A stretch of 40,516 bases of DNA from Chromatiales bacterium (GTDB lineage Bacteria; Pseudomonadota; Gammaproteobacteria; Chromatiales; Chromatiaceae): contig JAKRWE010000005.1 in the NCBI GenBank assembly GCA_024712425.1, positions 1 to 40,516 of the forward strand. Reading direction: 5' to 3'. Below the pieces are notes generated by a model. The model was not told the origin of the DNA. It did not search any database and saw only the letters and a program-made list of their open reading frames with translations. Of the stretch, positions 7,797 to 18,790 are shown piece by piece. Made by a program: the position numbers and the translations under genes. Every line of letters begins with the position of its first letter. Position 1 is the stretch's first letter.

Positions 7797-9110
7797 ATGA
7801 AAAAGCCGTATTACTCGTTGATGCTCGTCGCTGGTGTGCTGATGCTGGCCTTTTCGGCACTGTCGCAGGCCCAGACCCGACCGGCCGGGGAAAAGACCCT
7901 GCCCATCGACGACCTGCGGGTGTTCGCCGAGGTCTTTGGCCGCATCAAGCAGGATTACGTCGAGCCGGTTGACGACCACAAGCTGCTGCGCGATGCCATT
8001 CGCGGCATGCTGAGTGGGCTGGACCCCCATTCCGCCTACCTGGACGAAGACGAATTCAATGAATTGCGGGTGGGAACCAGCGGCGAGTTCGGCGGACTGG
8101 GCGTCGAGGTCGGCATGGAGAACGGCTTCGTCAAGGTGGTTTCCCCGATCGATGACACACCGGCACAGCGGGCCGGTATACAGGCGGGCGACCCCATCAT
8201 CCGCATTGGTGAACAGGCGGTCAAAGGCCTGACCCTGGATGAGGCAGTCAAGCTGATGCGCGGCAAGCCGGGTACCAAGGTCGAGCTGCAGATCGTGCGC
8301 GAAGGGCGCGAGGCGCCGTTCAAGGTCGTGGTCGAGCGCGCCATCATCAAGACGGTCAGCGTGAAGAGCCGCATGCTCGAGCCGGGCTTTGCCTATGTCC
8401 GGCTGTCCCAGTTCCAGGCCCGCACCAGTGATGATCTGCAGAAGGCCGTGGCCAGGCTTAAGAAAACAGCGGGCGGCGCCCTCAAGGGCCTGGTGCTGGA
8501 TCTGCGCAACAATCCGGGCGGCGTGCTGCAGGCCGCGGTCGGGGTGGCGGATGCCTTCCTTGAAAGCGGGACCATCGTCTATACCGAGGGCCGGATACAG
8601 GATTCGCAATTGCGTTTCGAAGCGGCCCCGGACGACATCATCGGGCGTGTGCCCATGGTGGTGCTGGTGAACGGTGGTTCGGCATCGGCCTCCGAGATCG
8701 TGGCCGGCGCGCTGCAGGATCACCGGCGTGCGGTCATCATGGGGCAGCGTACCTTTGGCAAGGGTTCGGTCCAGACCATCGTGCCGGTGAACGAGAAGAC
8801 AGCCATCAAGCTGACCACGGCGCGTTATTTCACCCCCAACGGCCGCTCCATACAGGCCGAGGGCATCGTTCCGGATATCGCCCTGCAGCCACTCGAGGTG
8901 CAGGAGGGCAAGAAGCGCGAGCCGCTACTGCGCGAATCCCAGCTCGCCCATCACCTGGACAACCCCAACGGCAATGCCAAGCCCGCCACGGACGCGGAAA
9001 AGGACAGCGGGAAAAAGCAAAAGCCCCTCGCGGAGCGCGACTACCCTCTCAGTGAGGCCCTCAACCTGCTCAAGGGGCTGGCCATACTGCGTTCCAAGGA
9101 GAGCACCTGA
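7797..9110 (+). CDS. Carboxy-terminal processing protease (S41 family)
   Basis: Periplasmic serine protease that recognises C-termini through a PDZ domain and trims or degrades envelope proteins. ATG 7797 has TTAGGGGA just upstream and opens a signal peptide (MKKPYYS...ALSQAQ). The PDZ domain spans about residues 95-175 (GLGVEVGMENGFVKVVSP). The catalytic dyad is probably Ser297 in GGSASASEI and Lys322 in FGKGSVQT, 25 residues apart as in the family. The 437-residue length fits CtpA rather than the longer Prc/Tsp. The tail is Lys/Asp-rich. Its stop overlaps the yibQ start by one base (TGATG). Proximity to envC suggests a shared role in cell-wall turnover, which is an inference. Confidence 0.94.
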   Translation: MKKPYYSLMLVAGVLMLAFSALSQAQTRPAGEKTLPIDDLRVFAEVFGRIKQDYVEPVDDHKLLRDAIRGMLSGLDPHSAYLDEDEFNELRVGTSGEFGGLGVEVGMENGFVKVVSPIDDTPAQRAGIQAGDPIIRIGEQAVKGLTLDEAVKLMRGKPGTKVELQIVREGREAPFKVVVERAIIKTVSVKSRMLEPGFAYVRLSQFQARTSDDLQKAVARLKKTAGGALKGLVLDLRNNPGGVLQAAVGVADAFLESGTIVYTEGRIQDSQLRFEAAPDDIIGRVPMVVLVNGGSASASEIVAGALQDHRRAVIMGQRTFGKGSVQTIVPVNEKTAIKLTTARYFTPNGRSIQAEGIVPDIALQPLEVQEGKKREPLLRESQLAHHLDNPNGNAKPATDAEKDSGKKQKPLAERDYPLSEALNLLKGLAILRSKEST

Positions 9111-9895
9111 TGCGCTGGCTGCCCGGGCTGTTACTGCTACTGAGTACAGCGTGGGCACAGGCCGGCGGGCGACTGGCCATCATCATCGATGACCTGGGCA
9201 ACAGCTACCCGCCGGCACAGGCCGTTCTGCAGCTGCCGACCGCCGTGACCGTCTCGATACTGCCGCGTCTTGCCTGGAGCCGGCGTATTGCCGACGATGC
9301 CCGGCGCCAGGGGCGTGAGAGCATGCTGCATCAACCCATGGACTCCCTGGCCCATCGTGCGCTGGGCCCCGGCGGACTGTCGCTGGATCACACACGTGTC
9401 GATCTCGAGGCGGTACTGAAGGCCAACCTGGCGTCGGTGCCGCATGTCTCGGGGGTCAACAATCACATGGGCAGCCTGCTGACCCGCGAAGGCAAAAACA
9501 TGCGCTGGTTCATGCATGGCCTGCAGCAGCACGGGGGACTGTATTTCGTGGACAGTCGAACCAATGCCGCGTCCCGTGCCTATCGCACAGCGGTCGATTT
9601 CGGTGTGCCCGCGGCCTCCCGGGACGTGTTCCTGGACAATGAGCGTGATCCCGACATCATTCGCCGGCAGCTCTACCGGGCCGTCCGCCTGGCCCGGCTG
9701 AAAGGGGCCGCGATCGCGATTGGCCATCCCTATCCGGAAACGGTGCAGGTGCTGGCGAAAGAGCTTCCGTTGTTACATCGACAGGGCATCGAGCTGGAGC
9801 CGGTGTCCCGCATCATCGACTATCAGAGGAGTAGCAGGACATGGCGCGCGTCCTCGTCCCCCTTGCACAAGGTTGCGAAGAACTCGAAGCGGTAA
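9110..9895 (+). CDS. yibQ: Divergent polysaccharide deacetylase family protein YibQ
   Basis: Secreted protein with a signal peptide (residues 1-19, ending AQAGG) and a NodB-like fold of the YibQ/DUF610 group. Visible family motifs are LAIIIDDLGNS, ILPRLAWSR, ESMLHQPMD, VSGVNNHMGSLLT and FVDSRTNAASRAY; the GHPYPET segment comes late. The conserved Asp pair in IIIDDLG and the His in NNHMGS occupy metal-ligand positions in the fold. The enzymatic activity of the family is not established. The last 55 bp overlap the next gene in another frame; the extra Ser/Arg-rich tail (about 18 residues) looks unconserved. Confidence 0.9.
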   Translation: MRWLPGLLLLLSTAWAQAGGRLAIIIDDLGNSYPPAQAVLQLPTAVTVSILPRLAWSRRIADDARRQGRESMLHQPMDSLAHRALGPGGLSLDHTRVDLEAVLKANLASVPHVSGVNNHMGSLLTREGKNMRWFMHGLQQHGGLYFVDSRTNAASRAYRTAVDFGVPAASRDVFLDNERDPDIIRRQLYRAVRLARLKGAAIAIGHPYPETVQVLAKELPLLHRQGIELEPVSRIIDYQRSSRTWRASSSPLHKVAKNSKR

Positions 9896-10392
9896 CCGTT
9901 ATCGACCTGCTGCGGCGGGCCGGTATCGAAGTGGTGACGGCCGGCCTGGATGAAGGCCTGGTCAAGTGCAGCCGCGGTGTGGTGCTGATGCCGGACAGCA
10001 CCCTGGATGAAGTACAGGAACAGACATTCGATATGATCGTCCTGCCGGGCGGCCTGCCGGGGGCCGACCACCTCGACGAGGATCCGCGGATCCAGCGATT
10101 GTCGCGTTCCATGGCCGAGGCGGGGCGTTATACGGCCGCCATCTGTGCCGCACCCAAGGTGCTGGCCAGCGCCGGGGTGCTGGACGGCCGCCAGGCAACG
10201 GCCTATCCGGGAGTGTTGCAGGCCGACGACCTGCCAGCCACCCGCCTGCTGGAACAACCGGTGGTACGCGATGGCAGTGTCATCACATCGCGCGGGCCGG
10301 GCACCGCCATGGATTTCGCGCTGACCCTGATCGAGACCCTGCTGGGGCCGGAACAGCGCGAGGCGGTGGAGGCGCCGCTGGTCCGGCCGTGA
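9841..10392 (+). CDS. DJ-1/PfpI family protein (YajL-like)
   Basis: A 183-residue flavodoxin-like protein of the DJ-1 superfamily. The reactive Cys102 lies in the nucleophile elbow AAICAAP, and a Glu pair at 13-14 (GCEELEAV) supplies the residue that stabilises the Cys acid form. ITSRGPGTAMDFAL near the C-terminus is also typical of YajL. Members protect against oxidative and carbonyl stress or act as chaperones; the true biochemical role is debated. ATG 9841 has AGGAG 11 bases upstream. The 5' end overlaps yibQ by 55 bp, so expression is probably coupled. Confidence 0.92.
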   Translation: MARVLVPLAQGCEELEAVTVIDLLRRAGIEVVTAGLDEGLVKCSRGVVLMPDSTLDEVQEQTFDMIVLPGGLPGADHLDEDPRIQRLSRSMAEAGRYTAAICAAPKVLASAGVLDGRQATAYPGVLQADDLPATRLLEQPVVRDGSVITSRGPGTAMDFALTLIETLLGPEQREAVEAPLVRP

Positions 10393-10424
10393 CACCCGCT
10401 TCATTCCAGACATGAGAGGCTGCC

Positions 10425-11489
10425 GTGCGACGTAAAACCAGAAATACCCTGCTGGCGCAGGTTCTGCTGCTGGTCGCCCTGCCGTTGTTGTTCAAGGGGA
10501 TCATGTACCTGTGGGTCAAGCTGTTCCTGGACGACATCGTGGAACAGGCGCCCGGGCAGATGGATATCCGTTACCAGGGCATCGAGACCGAATTCAAGGG
10601 AGCGGCCTCGGTCACCGGTCTGCAGTTGATCCCGAGGGACTTCGATGCGCCGATCGGGATCGAGCGGGTGCGGGTCGAGACGGATGATCCCTGGATTTTT
10701 ATCAGGCCCGGTCACTGGGGCGGGCAGCAGATGGATATTCCGTCACGCCTGCGCATCGATGTCCTGTCGATTCGCGTGCCTTTGCAGAAGGCGGTTATCG
10801 AGGGTATACGGCAGCGCCGTGCCGCCCTGCTTGCTCAGGGTGCGAAATGGCCGGATCCCTGCGACTCGCTGGGTTTCGATGCGGAGCAGTTGAAGGCCAT
10901 GGGTTTCGACACAGTGACCCTGGACCTGGGCATCGACTACCGTTTCGACACGACGGGCGAGCGTCTGGACGTGGCGCTGGATTTCGATTTTCACGACATC
11001 GAATCCATCTCCCTGGGACTGAGCCTGCAGGGTATCGTGCCGGAGGACCTGCACACCGGACGCCTGGCGGGGGTGCGCCTGGTGCAGGCCGACACGCGGA
11101 TCTTTCTCGAGCCGGCGTTCGGCAAGCGACTGGCACAGCACTGTGCGGCGCGCAGGAAGCTGGCGGTCGGGGATTATCAAAAGCAACTGATCGCCACCTT
11201 CCGGGACAACCTCAGGCGCAGCGGCGTGACGCTGGGCCAGGAATTGCAACAGGCCCTCGAACGCTACTTCGGGCAATGGGGCGAGATGCGTCTCTATATC
11301 AAGCCGGGCCAGCCACTGGCGCCGCTGCAGTTGCTGGGCATCAAGCCCGATCAGCTGGTCCGTACCCTGGGCATCAGCCTGTTCATCAATGACAGGCCGG
11401 TCAATGACCTCGATGTCAGCGTCGACCTGAAAAACTCTCGGTTCCGCACAGTGGCGGGTCCGCGGGGACGCAGCAGGATCGTTCAGTGA
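10425..11489 (+). CDS. Unassigned membrane-anchored protein
   Basis: I do not recognise the family. The 354-residue protein has a basic start (MRRKTRN) and one hydrophobic helix at about residues 9-32, so it is probably anchored in the inner membrane with the bulk in the periplasm. The remainder is beta-rich with repeated short strands (for example VTLDLGIDYRFDT, LDVALDFDFHDIES), reminiscent of AsmA/DUF945-like lipid-handling or secreted beta proteins, but no motif decides it. A Cys is present in WPDPCDSLG and another in QHCAARR, possibly a disulfide. The GTG start at 10425 follows GAGAGG. It shares a 4-bp GTGA overlap with the next gene. Confidence 0.8.
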   Translation: MRRKTRNTLLAQVLLLVALPLLFKGIMYLWVKLFLDDIVEQAPGQMDIRYQGIETEFKGAASVTGLQLIPRDFDAPIGIERVRVETDDPWIFIRPGHWGGQQMDIPSRLRIDVLSIRVPLQKAVIEGIRQRRAALLAQGAKWPDPCDSLGFDAEQLKAMGFDTVTLDLGIDYRFDTTGERLDVALDFDFHDIESISLGLSLQGIVPEDLHTGRLAGVRLVQADTRIFLEPAFGKRLAQHCAARRKLAVGDYQKQLIATFRDNLRRSGVTLGQELQQALERYFGQWGEMRLYIKPGQPLAPLQLLGIKPDQLVRTLGISLFINDRPVNDLDVSVDLKNSRFRTVAGPRGRSRIVQ

Positions 11490-11749
11490 AGGCGAAACCA
11501 CCCGCCCGCGTGCGTATCGTACGGCGCTTCGTGCCGGTGTCGGTGGGCGTGCTCGACCAGTACCTGGGACAGACGGTGAGGATACGGCCGGATGCGCAAC
11601 CGGCCAGAGAGGGTGTACTGGTGGCGATCGTCAATGGCGAGGCGCAGATCGAACAACGCACCCACGGCGGCAAGGTGACCAGCTATGTGCCGCTGGACCG
11701 GATCCGGTCGCTGGAGGTCATGCAGGAGAAGCGGCAGCCGTTGCAATAG
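11486..11749 (+). CDS. Unassigned small beta-rich protein
   Basis: An 87-residue protein starting at GTG 11486 inside the stop of the preceding gene (GTGA), so it is translationally coupled to it. It is basic at the N-terminus and has alternating hydrophobic strands (QTVRIRP, EGVLVAIVNGEAQIEQR, SYVPLDRIRSLEVM) that would suit a small SH3- or Sm-like barrel. That fold guess comes from pattern only. No signal peptide or membrane helix is visible. It ends 24 bp before the convergent ubiB stop. Confidence 0.75.
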   Translation: MKAKPPARVRIVRRFVPVSVGVLDQYLGQTVRIRPDAQPAREGVLVAIVNGEAQIEQRTHGGKVTSYVPLDRIRSLEVMQEKRQPLQ

Positions 11750-11773
11750 GCCGCCTCCGCGGGGCGGGCTTGC

Positions 11774-13423
11774 TCAGCGCAGCAGGCTGGATAGCAGCAG
11801 GGCGATCCCGAGACCGCCCATGCCGAGCGCCAGCGGTGCATTGCCGATCACCGGCAGCAGCGGGGTGGCGCCGAGATTGAGCAACAGGCCGCCGAGCAGC
11901 AGACTGCCCCCGGCGATACTGCGCTGGGTGTGCTGCTGCCCTTCGCGCAGCTGTTTGCGTATCCGCTCCAGTTCCTTCGATTTCCAACGCACCTCCAGCT
12001 CGCCCTCGGCCGCTTTCTTCAGTACGCGGTAGGCGAGGTGCGGAACCTCCGGCAGCTCCTCCGACAGCTGCGGCAGCGAGTCCTTCACCCGCCGCGCAAA
12101 GGCCCTGGGGCCGACCTGCTCGGCCATCCAGCGCTCCATGTAGGGCTTGGCGGTGCTCCACAGGTCCAGTTCGGGATAGAGCATGCGCCCCAGCCCCTCA
12201 ATGTTGAGCAGGGTCTTCTGCAGCAACACCAGTTGCGGCTGCACCTCCATGTCGAAACGGCGCGCCGTCTGGAACAGGCGCAGCAGGAACTGGCCGAAGG
12301 AGATCTCGCTGATCGGCTTCTCCCAGATGGGCTCGCTCACGGTGCGGATGGCGGCCTCGAATTCCTCGACCCGGGTGCGTCGTGGCACCCAACCGGATTC
12401 GACATGCAGTTCGGCCACGCGCCGGTAATCGCGGTGGAAGAAGGCCAGCAGGTTCTCGGCCAGGTAGCGCTGGTCCTCGGTGGTCAGTGTGCCCATGATG
12501 CCAAAATCCACGCTGATGTAGCGTCCGCTGGGCTGGACGAAGATGTTGCCCGGGTGCATGTCGGCATGGAAGAAGTTGTCGCGGAAGACCTGGGTGAAGA
12601 AGATCTCGACCCCGTACTCGCCGAGGCGTTTCATGTCGATGCCGGCGCGTTTCAGCTCGTCCACCCGGTCCACCGGAATACCGTATACGCGCTCCTGCAC
12701 CATGACATCGCTGCGGGTGTATTCCCAGTAGACCTGGGGCACATACAGCATGTGACTGTCGTCGAAGTTGCGCCGCAGCTGGGTGCAGTTGGCGGCCTCG
12801 CGCATCAGGTCGAGCTCGTCGTGGATGGTGCGGTCGTACTCCTCGACCACCTCCACCGGTCGCAGGCGGCGCGCTTCGCTGGAATAACGTCGCGCCATGC
12901 GCGCGATGGTGTAGAGCAGATCCACGTCGCGTTGGATGGCCTTCTCGATCCCGGGGCGCGCCACCTTGACGATCACCTCGGTGCCGTCGTGCAGGCGCGC
13001 GGCGTGTACCTGCGCGATGGAGGCGGATGCCAGTGGCTCGACACCGAATTCGGTGAACAGTTCGTCGACCGGGGCGCCGAGCGCCTTTTCGATGATGGAC
13101 TGGGCGCGAGGCCCGGGGAAGGGCGGGACCTGGTCCTGCAGTTTGCTCAGCTCCTCGGCGATGTCGTCCGGCAGCAGGTCTCGCCGGGTCGACAGGATCT
13201 GGCCGAACTTGACGTAGATCGGGCCCAGGTCCTCCAGGGCGCGCCGGATGCGCACGCCGCGCGGTGCGCGCCGGCCCAGGCTGGCCAGCCAGAAGGGAGA
13301 GAGATAGCGAAGGAAACGAATCGGCCGGAACAGGTGCGCGGCCAGGATGATTTCGTCCAGGCCATGCCGCATCAGCACCCAGGTGATGTGGGCGACCCGC
13401 AGACCCTCGCGTACCGGGATCAT
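11774..13423 (-). CDS. ubiB: Ubiquinone biosynthesis regulatory kinase-like protein UbiB
   Basis: Atypical kinase-like ATPase required for coenzyme Q synthesis, bound to the inner membrane. UbiB-family signatures appear in order: KxGQ motif as KFGQ at 72-75, the Ala-rich nucleotide loop [11 protein letters not shown] at 132-142, Lys153 in VIVKVARPG, the catalytic loop [11 protein letters not shown] and metal motif DFG. Two C-terminal hydrophobic helices (about 498-548, rich in Gly/Leu) anchor it in the membrane. At 549 residues the length is standard. Its start overlaps the ubiJ stop by 4 bp (ATGA), forming ubiE-ubiJ-ubiB. Confidence 0.96.
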   Translation of the reverse strand: MIPVREGLRVAHITWVLMRHGLDEIILAAHLFRPIRFLRYLSPFWLASLGRRAPRGVRIRRALEDLGPIYVKFGQILSTRRDLLPDDIAEELSKLQDQVPPFPGPRAQSIIEKALGAPVDELFTEFGVEPLASASIAQVHAARLHDGTEVIVKVARPGIEKAIQRDVDLLYTIARMARRYSSEARRLRPVEVVEEYDRTIHDELDLMREAANCTQLRRNFDDSHMLYVPQVYWEYTRSDVMVQERVYGIPVDRVDELKRAGIDMKRLGEYGVEIFFTQVFRDNFFHADMHPGNIFVQPSGRYISVDFGIMGTLTTEDQRYLAENLLAFFHRDYRRVAELHVESGWVPRRTRVEEFEAAIRTVSEPIWEKPISEISFGQFLLRLFQTARRFDMEVQPQLVLLQKTLLNIEGLGRMLYPELDLWSTAKPYMERWMAEQVGPRAFARRVKDSLPQLSEELPEVPHLAYRVLKKAAEGELEVRWKSKELERIRKQLREGQQHTQRSIAGGSLLLGGLLLNLGATPLLPVIGNAPLALGMGGLGIALLLSSLLR

Positions 13424-14034
13424 GAGTCGTGGGACTCCAGCAGCCGGATGCGCGCCGTCAGGCGCTCCACGTCGTCACGGGTGGTCTCCACCCCCCGGAT
13501 CCACTCCTCCACCTCGAAGGGGTGGGGCAGCAGGCGGGCCTCTTCGGTGAGGTACTCGGATATGTTCTGTTGCAGCCGGTCGACGGCCTGTTGGCCCTGG
13601 GCGCTGGCATCGCGTGCGGCGCGCGCCAGTTCGTGTGCCGCGACATCGCCGACATAGCGGGACAGCTGTTCCTCCCAGTCGATATTGAGCTTGCCCAGCA
13701 CCTCGCTGAAGCGATGCGCCAGGCCGGTGTCGCCGGAGATCACCACGTGGCCGTTGAACAGCTGTGCGCTGCCCTGTTCCTTGTCCGAGGCGCGCATCAG
13801 GTCCAGCGGGCTGCCCTCGATGGTGCAATCGGGTTCGCCTTCGTAGCGACCGAGCAGCTGCAGCCGCCCCTGCTGGTCCGGGATGAAATAGAAGGTCAGG
13901 CCGGTGCCGCGCAGAGCGATTGCAATGACCCGTCCGTGCCAGCCGGCCAGCCGTTGCATGGCCGCCGGGTCCAGCGCGATGAGCTGGTTGAGCAGGGTCT
14001 CGATGGCCTCGAGGGCAAGATCGCGGATGCTCAT
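13420..14034 (-). CDS. ubiJ: Ubiquinone biosynthesis accessory factor UbiJ
   Basis: Lipid-binding SCP2-domain scaffold of the soluble ubiquinone-synthesis complex, acting with UbiK. The N-terminal SCP2 domain (about residues 15-115) contains the typical GSPLDLMRA and [15 protein letters not shown] stretches. The C-terminus is a long amphipathic helix ending in a coiled coil ([14 protein letters not shown]), as in UbiJ. The 204-residue length and the position between ubiE and ubiB agree. Confidence 0.94.
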   Translation of the reverse strand: MSIRDLALEAIETLLNQLIALDPAAMQRLAGWHGRVIAIALRGTGLTFYFIPDQQGRLQLLGRYEGEPDCTIEGSPLDLMRASDKEQGSAQLFNGHVVISGDTGLAHRFSEVLGKLNIDWEEQLSRYVGDVAAHELARAARDASAQGQQAVDRLQQNISEYLTEEARLLPHPFEVEEWIRGVETTRDDVERLTARIRLLESHDS

Positions 14035-14095
14035 CCCGGGCCACTTCCCGATGAGGCGAGGCTGTCGCCGGGCCGGCCGGCGCCAGGCAGCGGAC

Positions 14096-14845
14096 TCACA
14101 ACTTGAACCCGCGATGTACCGCCACGATCCCCCCGGTCAGGTTGTGCACATCGCAGCGCTCGAAGCCGGCGTTCTCCATCATGCCCTTGAGCGTCTCCTG
14201 GTCCGGGTGCATGCGGATGGATTCGGCCAGGTAGCGATAGCTCTCGGCGTCATTGGCCACCAGCTGCCCCATGCGTGGCAGGAAGCCAAAGGAGTAGGCG
14301 TCGTAGATCTTTTCCAGCGGCTTGCTGGTCGGCTTGGAGAATTCCAGCACCAGCGCCCGGCCGCCGGGCCTGAGGGCGCGGTACATGCTGGCCAGGGCCT
14401 GGTCCTTGTCGGTGACATTGCGCAGGCCGAAGGCGATGGTGATCAGGTCCAGGCTGTTGTCGGCGATGGGCAGTTGCTCGGCATTGATCTGGGCGTAGGC
14501 CAGGTTGCCAACATGCCCACGGTCGAGCATGCGGTCGCGACCGACCTTCAGCATGCTGGCGTTGATGTCGGGCATGATGACCAGCCCCTGTGGACCGACC
14601 AGGCCGGCGAAGCGGTCGGCCAGATCTCCCGTGCCCGAGGCCAGGTCGAGGATCTTCTGACCAGGACGCACTCCGGCCAGCTCGATGGCAAAGCGCTTCC
14701 ACAGACGGTGGATGCCGAACGACATCAGGTCGTTCATGATGTCGTACTTTTCCGCGACCGAATCGAATACGCCGCGTACCAGCCTGGCCTTCTCCCCGGC
14801 GGGTACGGTCTTGAAACCGAAATGGGTGGAATCCTGCTCGCTCAT
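14096..14845 (-). CDS. ubiE: Ubiquinone/menaquinone C-methyltransferase UbiE
   Basis: SAM-dependent C-methyltransferase of ubiquinone (and menaquinone) synthesis. It has the UbiE signatures [25 protein letters not shown] (residues 26-50 region) and [14 protein letters not shown], plus motif [12 protein letters not shown]. The C-terminal [13 protein letters not shown] is typical of UbiE. At 249 residues the length is normal. In the SAM-acidic strand the sequence reads VIMPDIN. The first gene of the ubi group, it lies 61 bp upstream of ubiJ. Confidence 0.97.
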   Translation of the reverse strand: MSEQDSTHFGFKTVPAGEKARLVRGVFDSVAEKYDIMNDLMSFGIHRLWKRFAIELAGVRPGQKILDLASGTGDLADRFAGLVGPQGLVIMPDINASMLKVGRDRMLDRGHVGNLAYAQINAEQLPIADNSLDLITIAFGLRNVTDKDQALASMYRALRPGGRALVLEFSKPTSKPLEKIYDAYSFGFLPRMGQLVANDAESYRYLAESIRMHPDQETLKGMMENAGFERCDVHNLTGGIVAVHRGFKL

Positions 14846-14870
14846 GTCGCCGGTCTGCCTTGCTGCTGCC

Positions 14871-15242
14871 TCAGGAGGCGGGTTCCTTGCGGGTATAGCC
14901 CTTCTCCTTCAGTTCCTCGAGATAGGCTGCCCACAGCTCATCGTAGTTCTTCCCCAGATTGTACAGGGTTTCCCAGGAGAAGATGCCGGTGTTGTGCTCG
15001 TCGTCGAAGAACAGCTGCACCGCGTAGTTGCCGACCGGCTCGATGCGCTCGATGTTGACCTGCTCCTTGCTCAGCGGCACCTGGCGCTGGCCCGGGCCGT
15101 GCCCCATGACCTCGGCGGAGGGCGAGTAGACGCGCAGGTACTCGGCCGGCAACTTGAAGTTGGCGCCGTCTTCGAAGGTGATCTCGAGCACGCGCGACAT
15201 GCGGTGCAGGTTCAGTTCGGTGGGATTGGGGGTGTTGAGCAT
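14871..15242 (-). CDS. DUF971 (gamma-butyrobetaine hydroxylase-like N-terminal domain) protein
   Basis: A 123-residue single-domain protein of the GBBH-like_N/DUF971 family, found as a stand-alone small protein in many proteobacteria. Family marks include [27 protein letters not shown], the central [29 protein letters not shown], and [18 protein letters not shown]. Proposed roles include iron-sulfur or metal handling, but none is settled for this short form. ATG 15242 is preceded by AGGA; a later Met15 is possible. It sits 25 bp upstream of ubiE and 75 bp downstream of hslU, as often seen in this group. Confidence 0.9.
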   Translation of the reverse strand: MLNTPNPTELNLHRMSRVLEITFEDGANFKLPAEYLRVYSPSAEVMGHGPGQRQVPLSKEQVNIERIEPVGNYAVQLFFDDEHNTGIFSWETLYNLGKNYDELWAAYLEELKEKGYTRKEPAS

Positions 15243-15317
15243 GTTATCGATCCTGGTAATACGTTGTTGCGACGATGCATTCTCGCCGGATTCGCGCCGC
15301 TATTCACCCGGCCACGG

Positions 15318-16655
<1,338 letters not shown>

Positions 16656-16708
16656 TATTAGAGCCTTGAGTAGGGAATTTGTTGTGCTTCACGGTATCTC
16701 CAGCGGAT

Positions 16709-17254
16709 CTAGTCGCGGCTCTCTAGTTCCTCGATGACCAGGTTGTGGTTGGTGTAGACGCAGATATCGGCAGCGATCGACAGGCCTTTCTGCACGATCT
16801 CGCGTGCGGGCAGGTCGGTGGTGTCGAGCATGGCGCGCGCCGCGGCCTGGGCATAGCTGCCGCCCGAGCCGATCGCCATCAGGCTGTCCTCCGGCTCGAC
16901 CACGTCGCCGGTGCCGGTGAGGATCAGGGAGGCCTCGGCATCGGCCACCACCAGCAGCGCCTCGAGCCGGCGCAGCATGCGGTCGGTGCGCCAGTCCTTG
17001 GCCAGTTCGACGGCGGCGCGGGTGAGGTGGCCGGAGTGTTTCTCCAGCTTGCCCTCGAAGCGCTCGAACAGGGTGAAGGCATCGGCGGTGGCGCCGGCAA
17101 AACCGGCCAGCACCCGGCCCTTGTACAGGCGGCGCACCTTGCGGGCATTGCCCTTCATGACCGTGTTGCCCATCGAGACCTGACCGTCGCCGCCGATCAC
17201 GACCTTGCCGTTGCGGCGCACAGAGAGAATGGTTGTTCCGCGGATTTCCTGCAC
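16709..17254 (-). CDS. hslV: ATP-dependent protease peptidase subunit HslV
   Basis: Proteasome-type Thr protease that partners HslU. The mature N-terminus would be the [19 protein letters not shown] strand, with the catalytic Thr exposed. Here six residues (MQEIRG) precede it, so a short propeptide must be removed, a variant seen in other bacteria; E. coli HslV loses only Met. The GTG start at 17254 has AGGA eight bases upstream. [24 protein letters not shown] and the terminal [11 protein letters not shown] are standard. It is the first gene of hslVU. Confidence 0.97.
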   Translation of the reverse strand: MQEIRGTTILSVRRNGKVVIGGDGQVSMGNTVMKGNARKVRRLYKGRVLAGFAGATADAFTLFERFEGKLEKHSGHLTRAAVELAKDWRTDRMLRRLEALLVVADAEASLILTGTGDVVEPEDSLMAIGSGGSYAQAAARAMLDTTDLPAREIVQKGLSIAADICVYTNHNLVIEELESRD

Positions 17255-17317
17255 GGTGCTTTTCCTGAAGCTGGCGAAAAGGATAGCGATTTTATCCCAT
17301 TCGCCACCCGGGAAGGG

Positions 17318-18790
17318 TCAATTTTGTTCCGGTATTGCGGGGTGCCAGGCCTGCGGCCTGTCGAGGTGATAGCCCTGGGCCAGGTCGATGCCGAATTCGG
17401 CAAGCATGGCGAGCACGGTCTCGCTGTCCACGAACTCGGCGATGGTGGTCTTGTGCAGACCGGTTGCAACATCCAGCATGGCGCGCAGGAAGATCTGGTT
17501 TTCCGGGTTGTTGGGCAGGTCGTGAATGAACTGCCCGTCTATCTTCAGCACGTCCGCGGTGACGTGCTTGAGATAGGCAAAGGAGGAAAAGCCCGAACCG
17601 AAGTCGTCCAGGCACACCGTACAGCCGGTCCGATGCAGGGCCTCGATGAAGCGCTGGGCGTCCTGGATGTCGGACACGGCCGCGGTTTCGGTCAGCTCGA
17701 TCAGCAGGCGGGAAGGCTCCACCTCACTGTCGTGGAGCCACTGACGGATGCGTTGCGGCAGGGATGGGTCGTCGAAGGATCGTCCCGAGACGTTCACCGC
17801 GACCGATGGCATGTCCGGATGCCGGCCCAGCATCTCAATGACCTTGCGCAGCACCCATTGGTCGATGGCCAGGATCTTGCCACTCCGTTCAGCGATGGGG
17901 ATGAACTGGCCGGGCATGAACAGCTCGTCGTCACGGTCCGGGTCGCGCAGGCGCAGCAGCGCCTCGAGATGGGCCAGCTTACGGTCGGCAACCCGGTAGA
18001 TGCCCTGGAAGTGCAGTTCGAACAGGTCATTTTCCAGGCCGTGCTCGATGCGCTGGGGCCAGTTCATGTGCGCCATCATGGCGACCGGGGTGTCGCGTTC
18101 CCGGTGGTACAGCGACCAAGTGTTCTTGCCCTGGTTCTTTGCCCGATACATGGCGGCATCCGCCTGCGCCATCAGTGATTTCGGGTCGTGCGCCATGTCC
18201 GGGTAGATGGTGATGCCCACGCTGGTCGTGATGCAGCTGTCCTGGTGCTGGAAGTGGGAAGGAATACGCGCCACGGCGTTGACGATACGCTGGGCCATTT
18301 GCTCGACCTCGTCGAGGTCATCGTCGATCAGGGTGACGATGGCGAATTCATCGCCATCGAGGCAGGCAAGGATGTCGTTCCTGCGCACCACTTGGGCGAG
18401 CTCACCGGCTACCCGCTTCAAGAGCGGGTCACCCTCGCGGTAACCATAGTCGTCGTTGACCAGCTTGAATTCGTCCAGGCCGAAACACAGCAACGCGAAG
18501 CGGTGATTGTAGCGTTGCGCGAGGCTGATCATGCGTTCCAGCTCGACCCGGAAGCGTGCCTCGCCGATGCAGACCGACTGCTGCGATCTTTGCGCCCTGC
18601 GCAGGCGCTGATTGAGAAGCCATAGGGCCGTGGCGGTTGCGATGAGCGAGACAGCGAATTGGACGATGCCGAGTTGGATGGTGATGAGGCGTAGCGCTGG
18701 CTGAAGCCAGTATAGCGGCAGCAGCAAGAGCGACTCGACCAATGCAACGGCCAGCAGGATGCGGACGGTTGGGGTGCGGTGAAGTTTCAA
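17318..18790 (-). CDS. Membrane GGDEF-EAL protein, probably a c-di-GMP phosphodiesterase
   Basis: Two hydrophobic helices at about residues 9-28 and 36-58 are followed by GGDEF (about 85-240) and EAL (about 250-480) domains. The GGDEF motif reads DGDEF, so cyclase activity is doubtful; the domain may bind nucleotide or regulate. The EAL domain appears complete: LEALLRLR, NVSGRSF, ELTETA, LDDFGSGFSSF, KIDGQFI and AEFVDSE keep the expected metal and catalytic positions. I infer c-di-GMP hydrolysis at the membrane. It starts with TTG at 18790, overlapping the xerC stop (TTGA), so it is translated from the xerC message, an unusual partner. Confidence 0.9.
   Translation of the reverse strand: MKLHRTPTVRILLAVALVESLLLLPLYWLQPALRLITIQLGIVQFAVSLIATATALWLLNQRLRRAQRSQQSVCIGEARFRVELERMISLAQRYNHRFALLCFGLDEFKLVNDDYGYREGDPLLKRVAGELAQVVRRNDILACLDGDEFAIVTLIDDDLDEVEQMAQRIVNAVARIPSHFQHQDSCITTSVGITIYPDMAHDPKSLMAQADAAMYRAKNQGKNTWSLYHRERDTPVAMMAHMNWPQRIEHGLENDLFELHFQGIYRVADRKLAHLEALLRLRDPDRDDELFMPGQFIPIAERSGKILAIDQWVLRKVIEMLGRHPDMPSVAVNVSGRSFDDPSLPQRIRQWLHDSEVEPSRLLIELTETAAVSDIQDAQRFIEALHRTGCTVCLDDFGSGFSSFAYLKHVTADVLKIDGQFIHDLPNNPENQIFLRAMLDVATGLHKTTIAEFVDSETVLAMLAEFGIDLAQGYHLDRPQAWHPAIPEQN

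Noticed and set aside
9841..9895. Possible misplacement of the DJ-1 family start because of the 55-bp overlap with yibQ
   Set aside because: The ATG at 9841 begins directly at the first family strand and has AGGAG upstream; the yibQ tail is the less conserved side.
11930..13657. A 575-codon plus-strand frame opposite ubiB and ubiJ
   Set aside because: Antisense shadow of two conserved genes; no start signal or motif.
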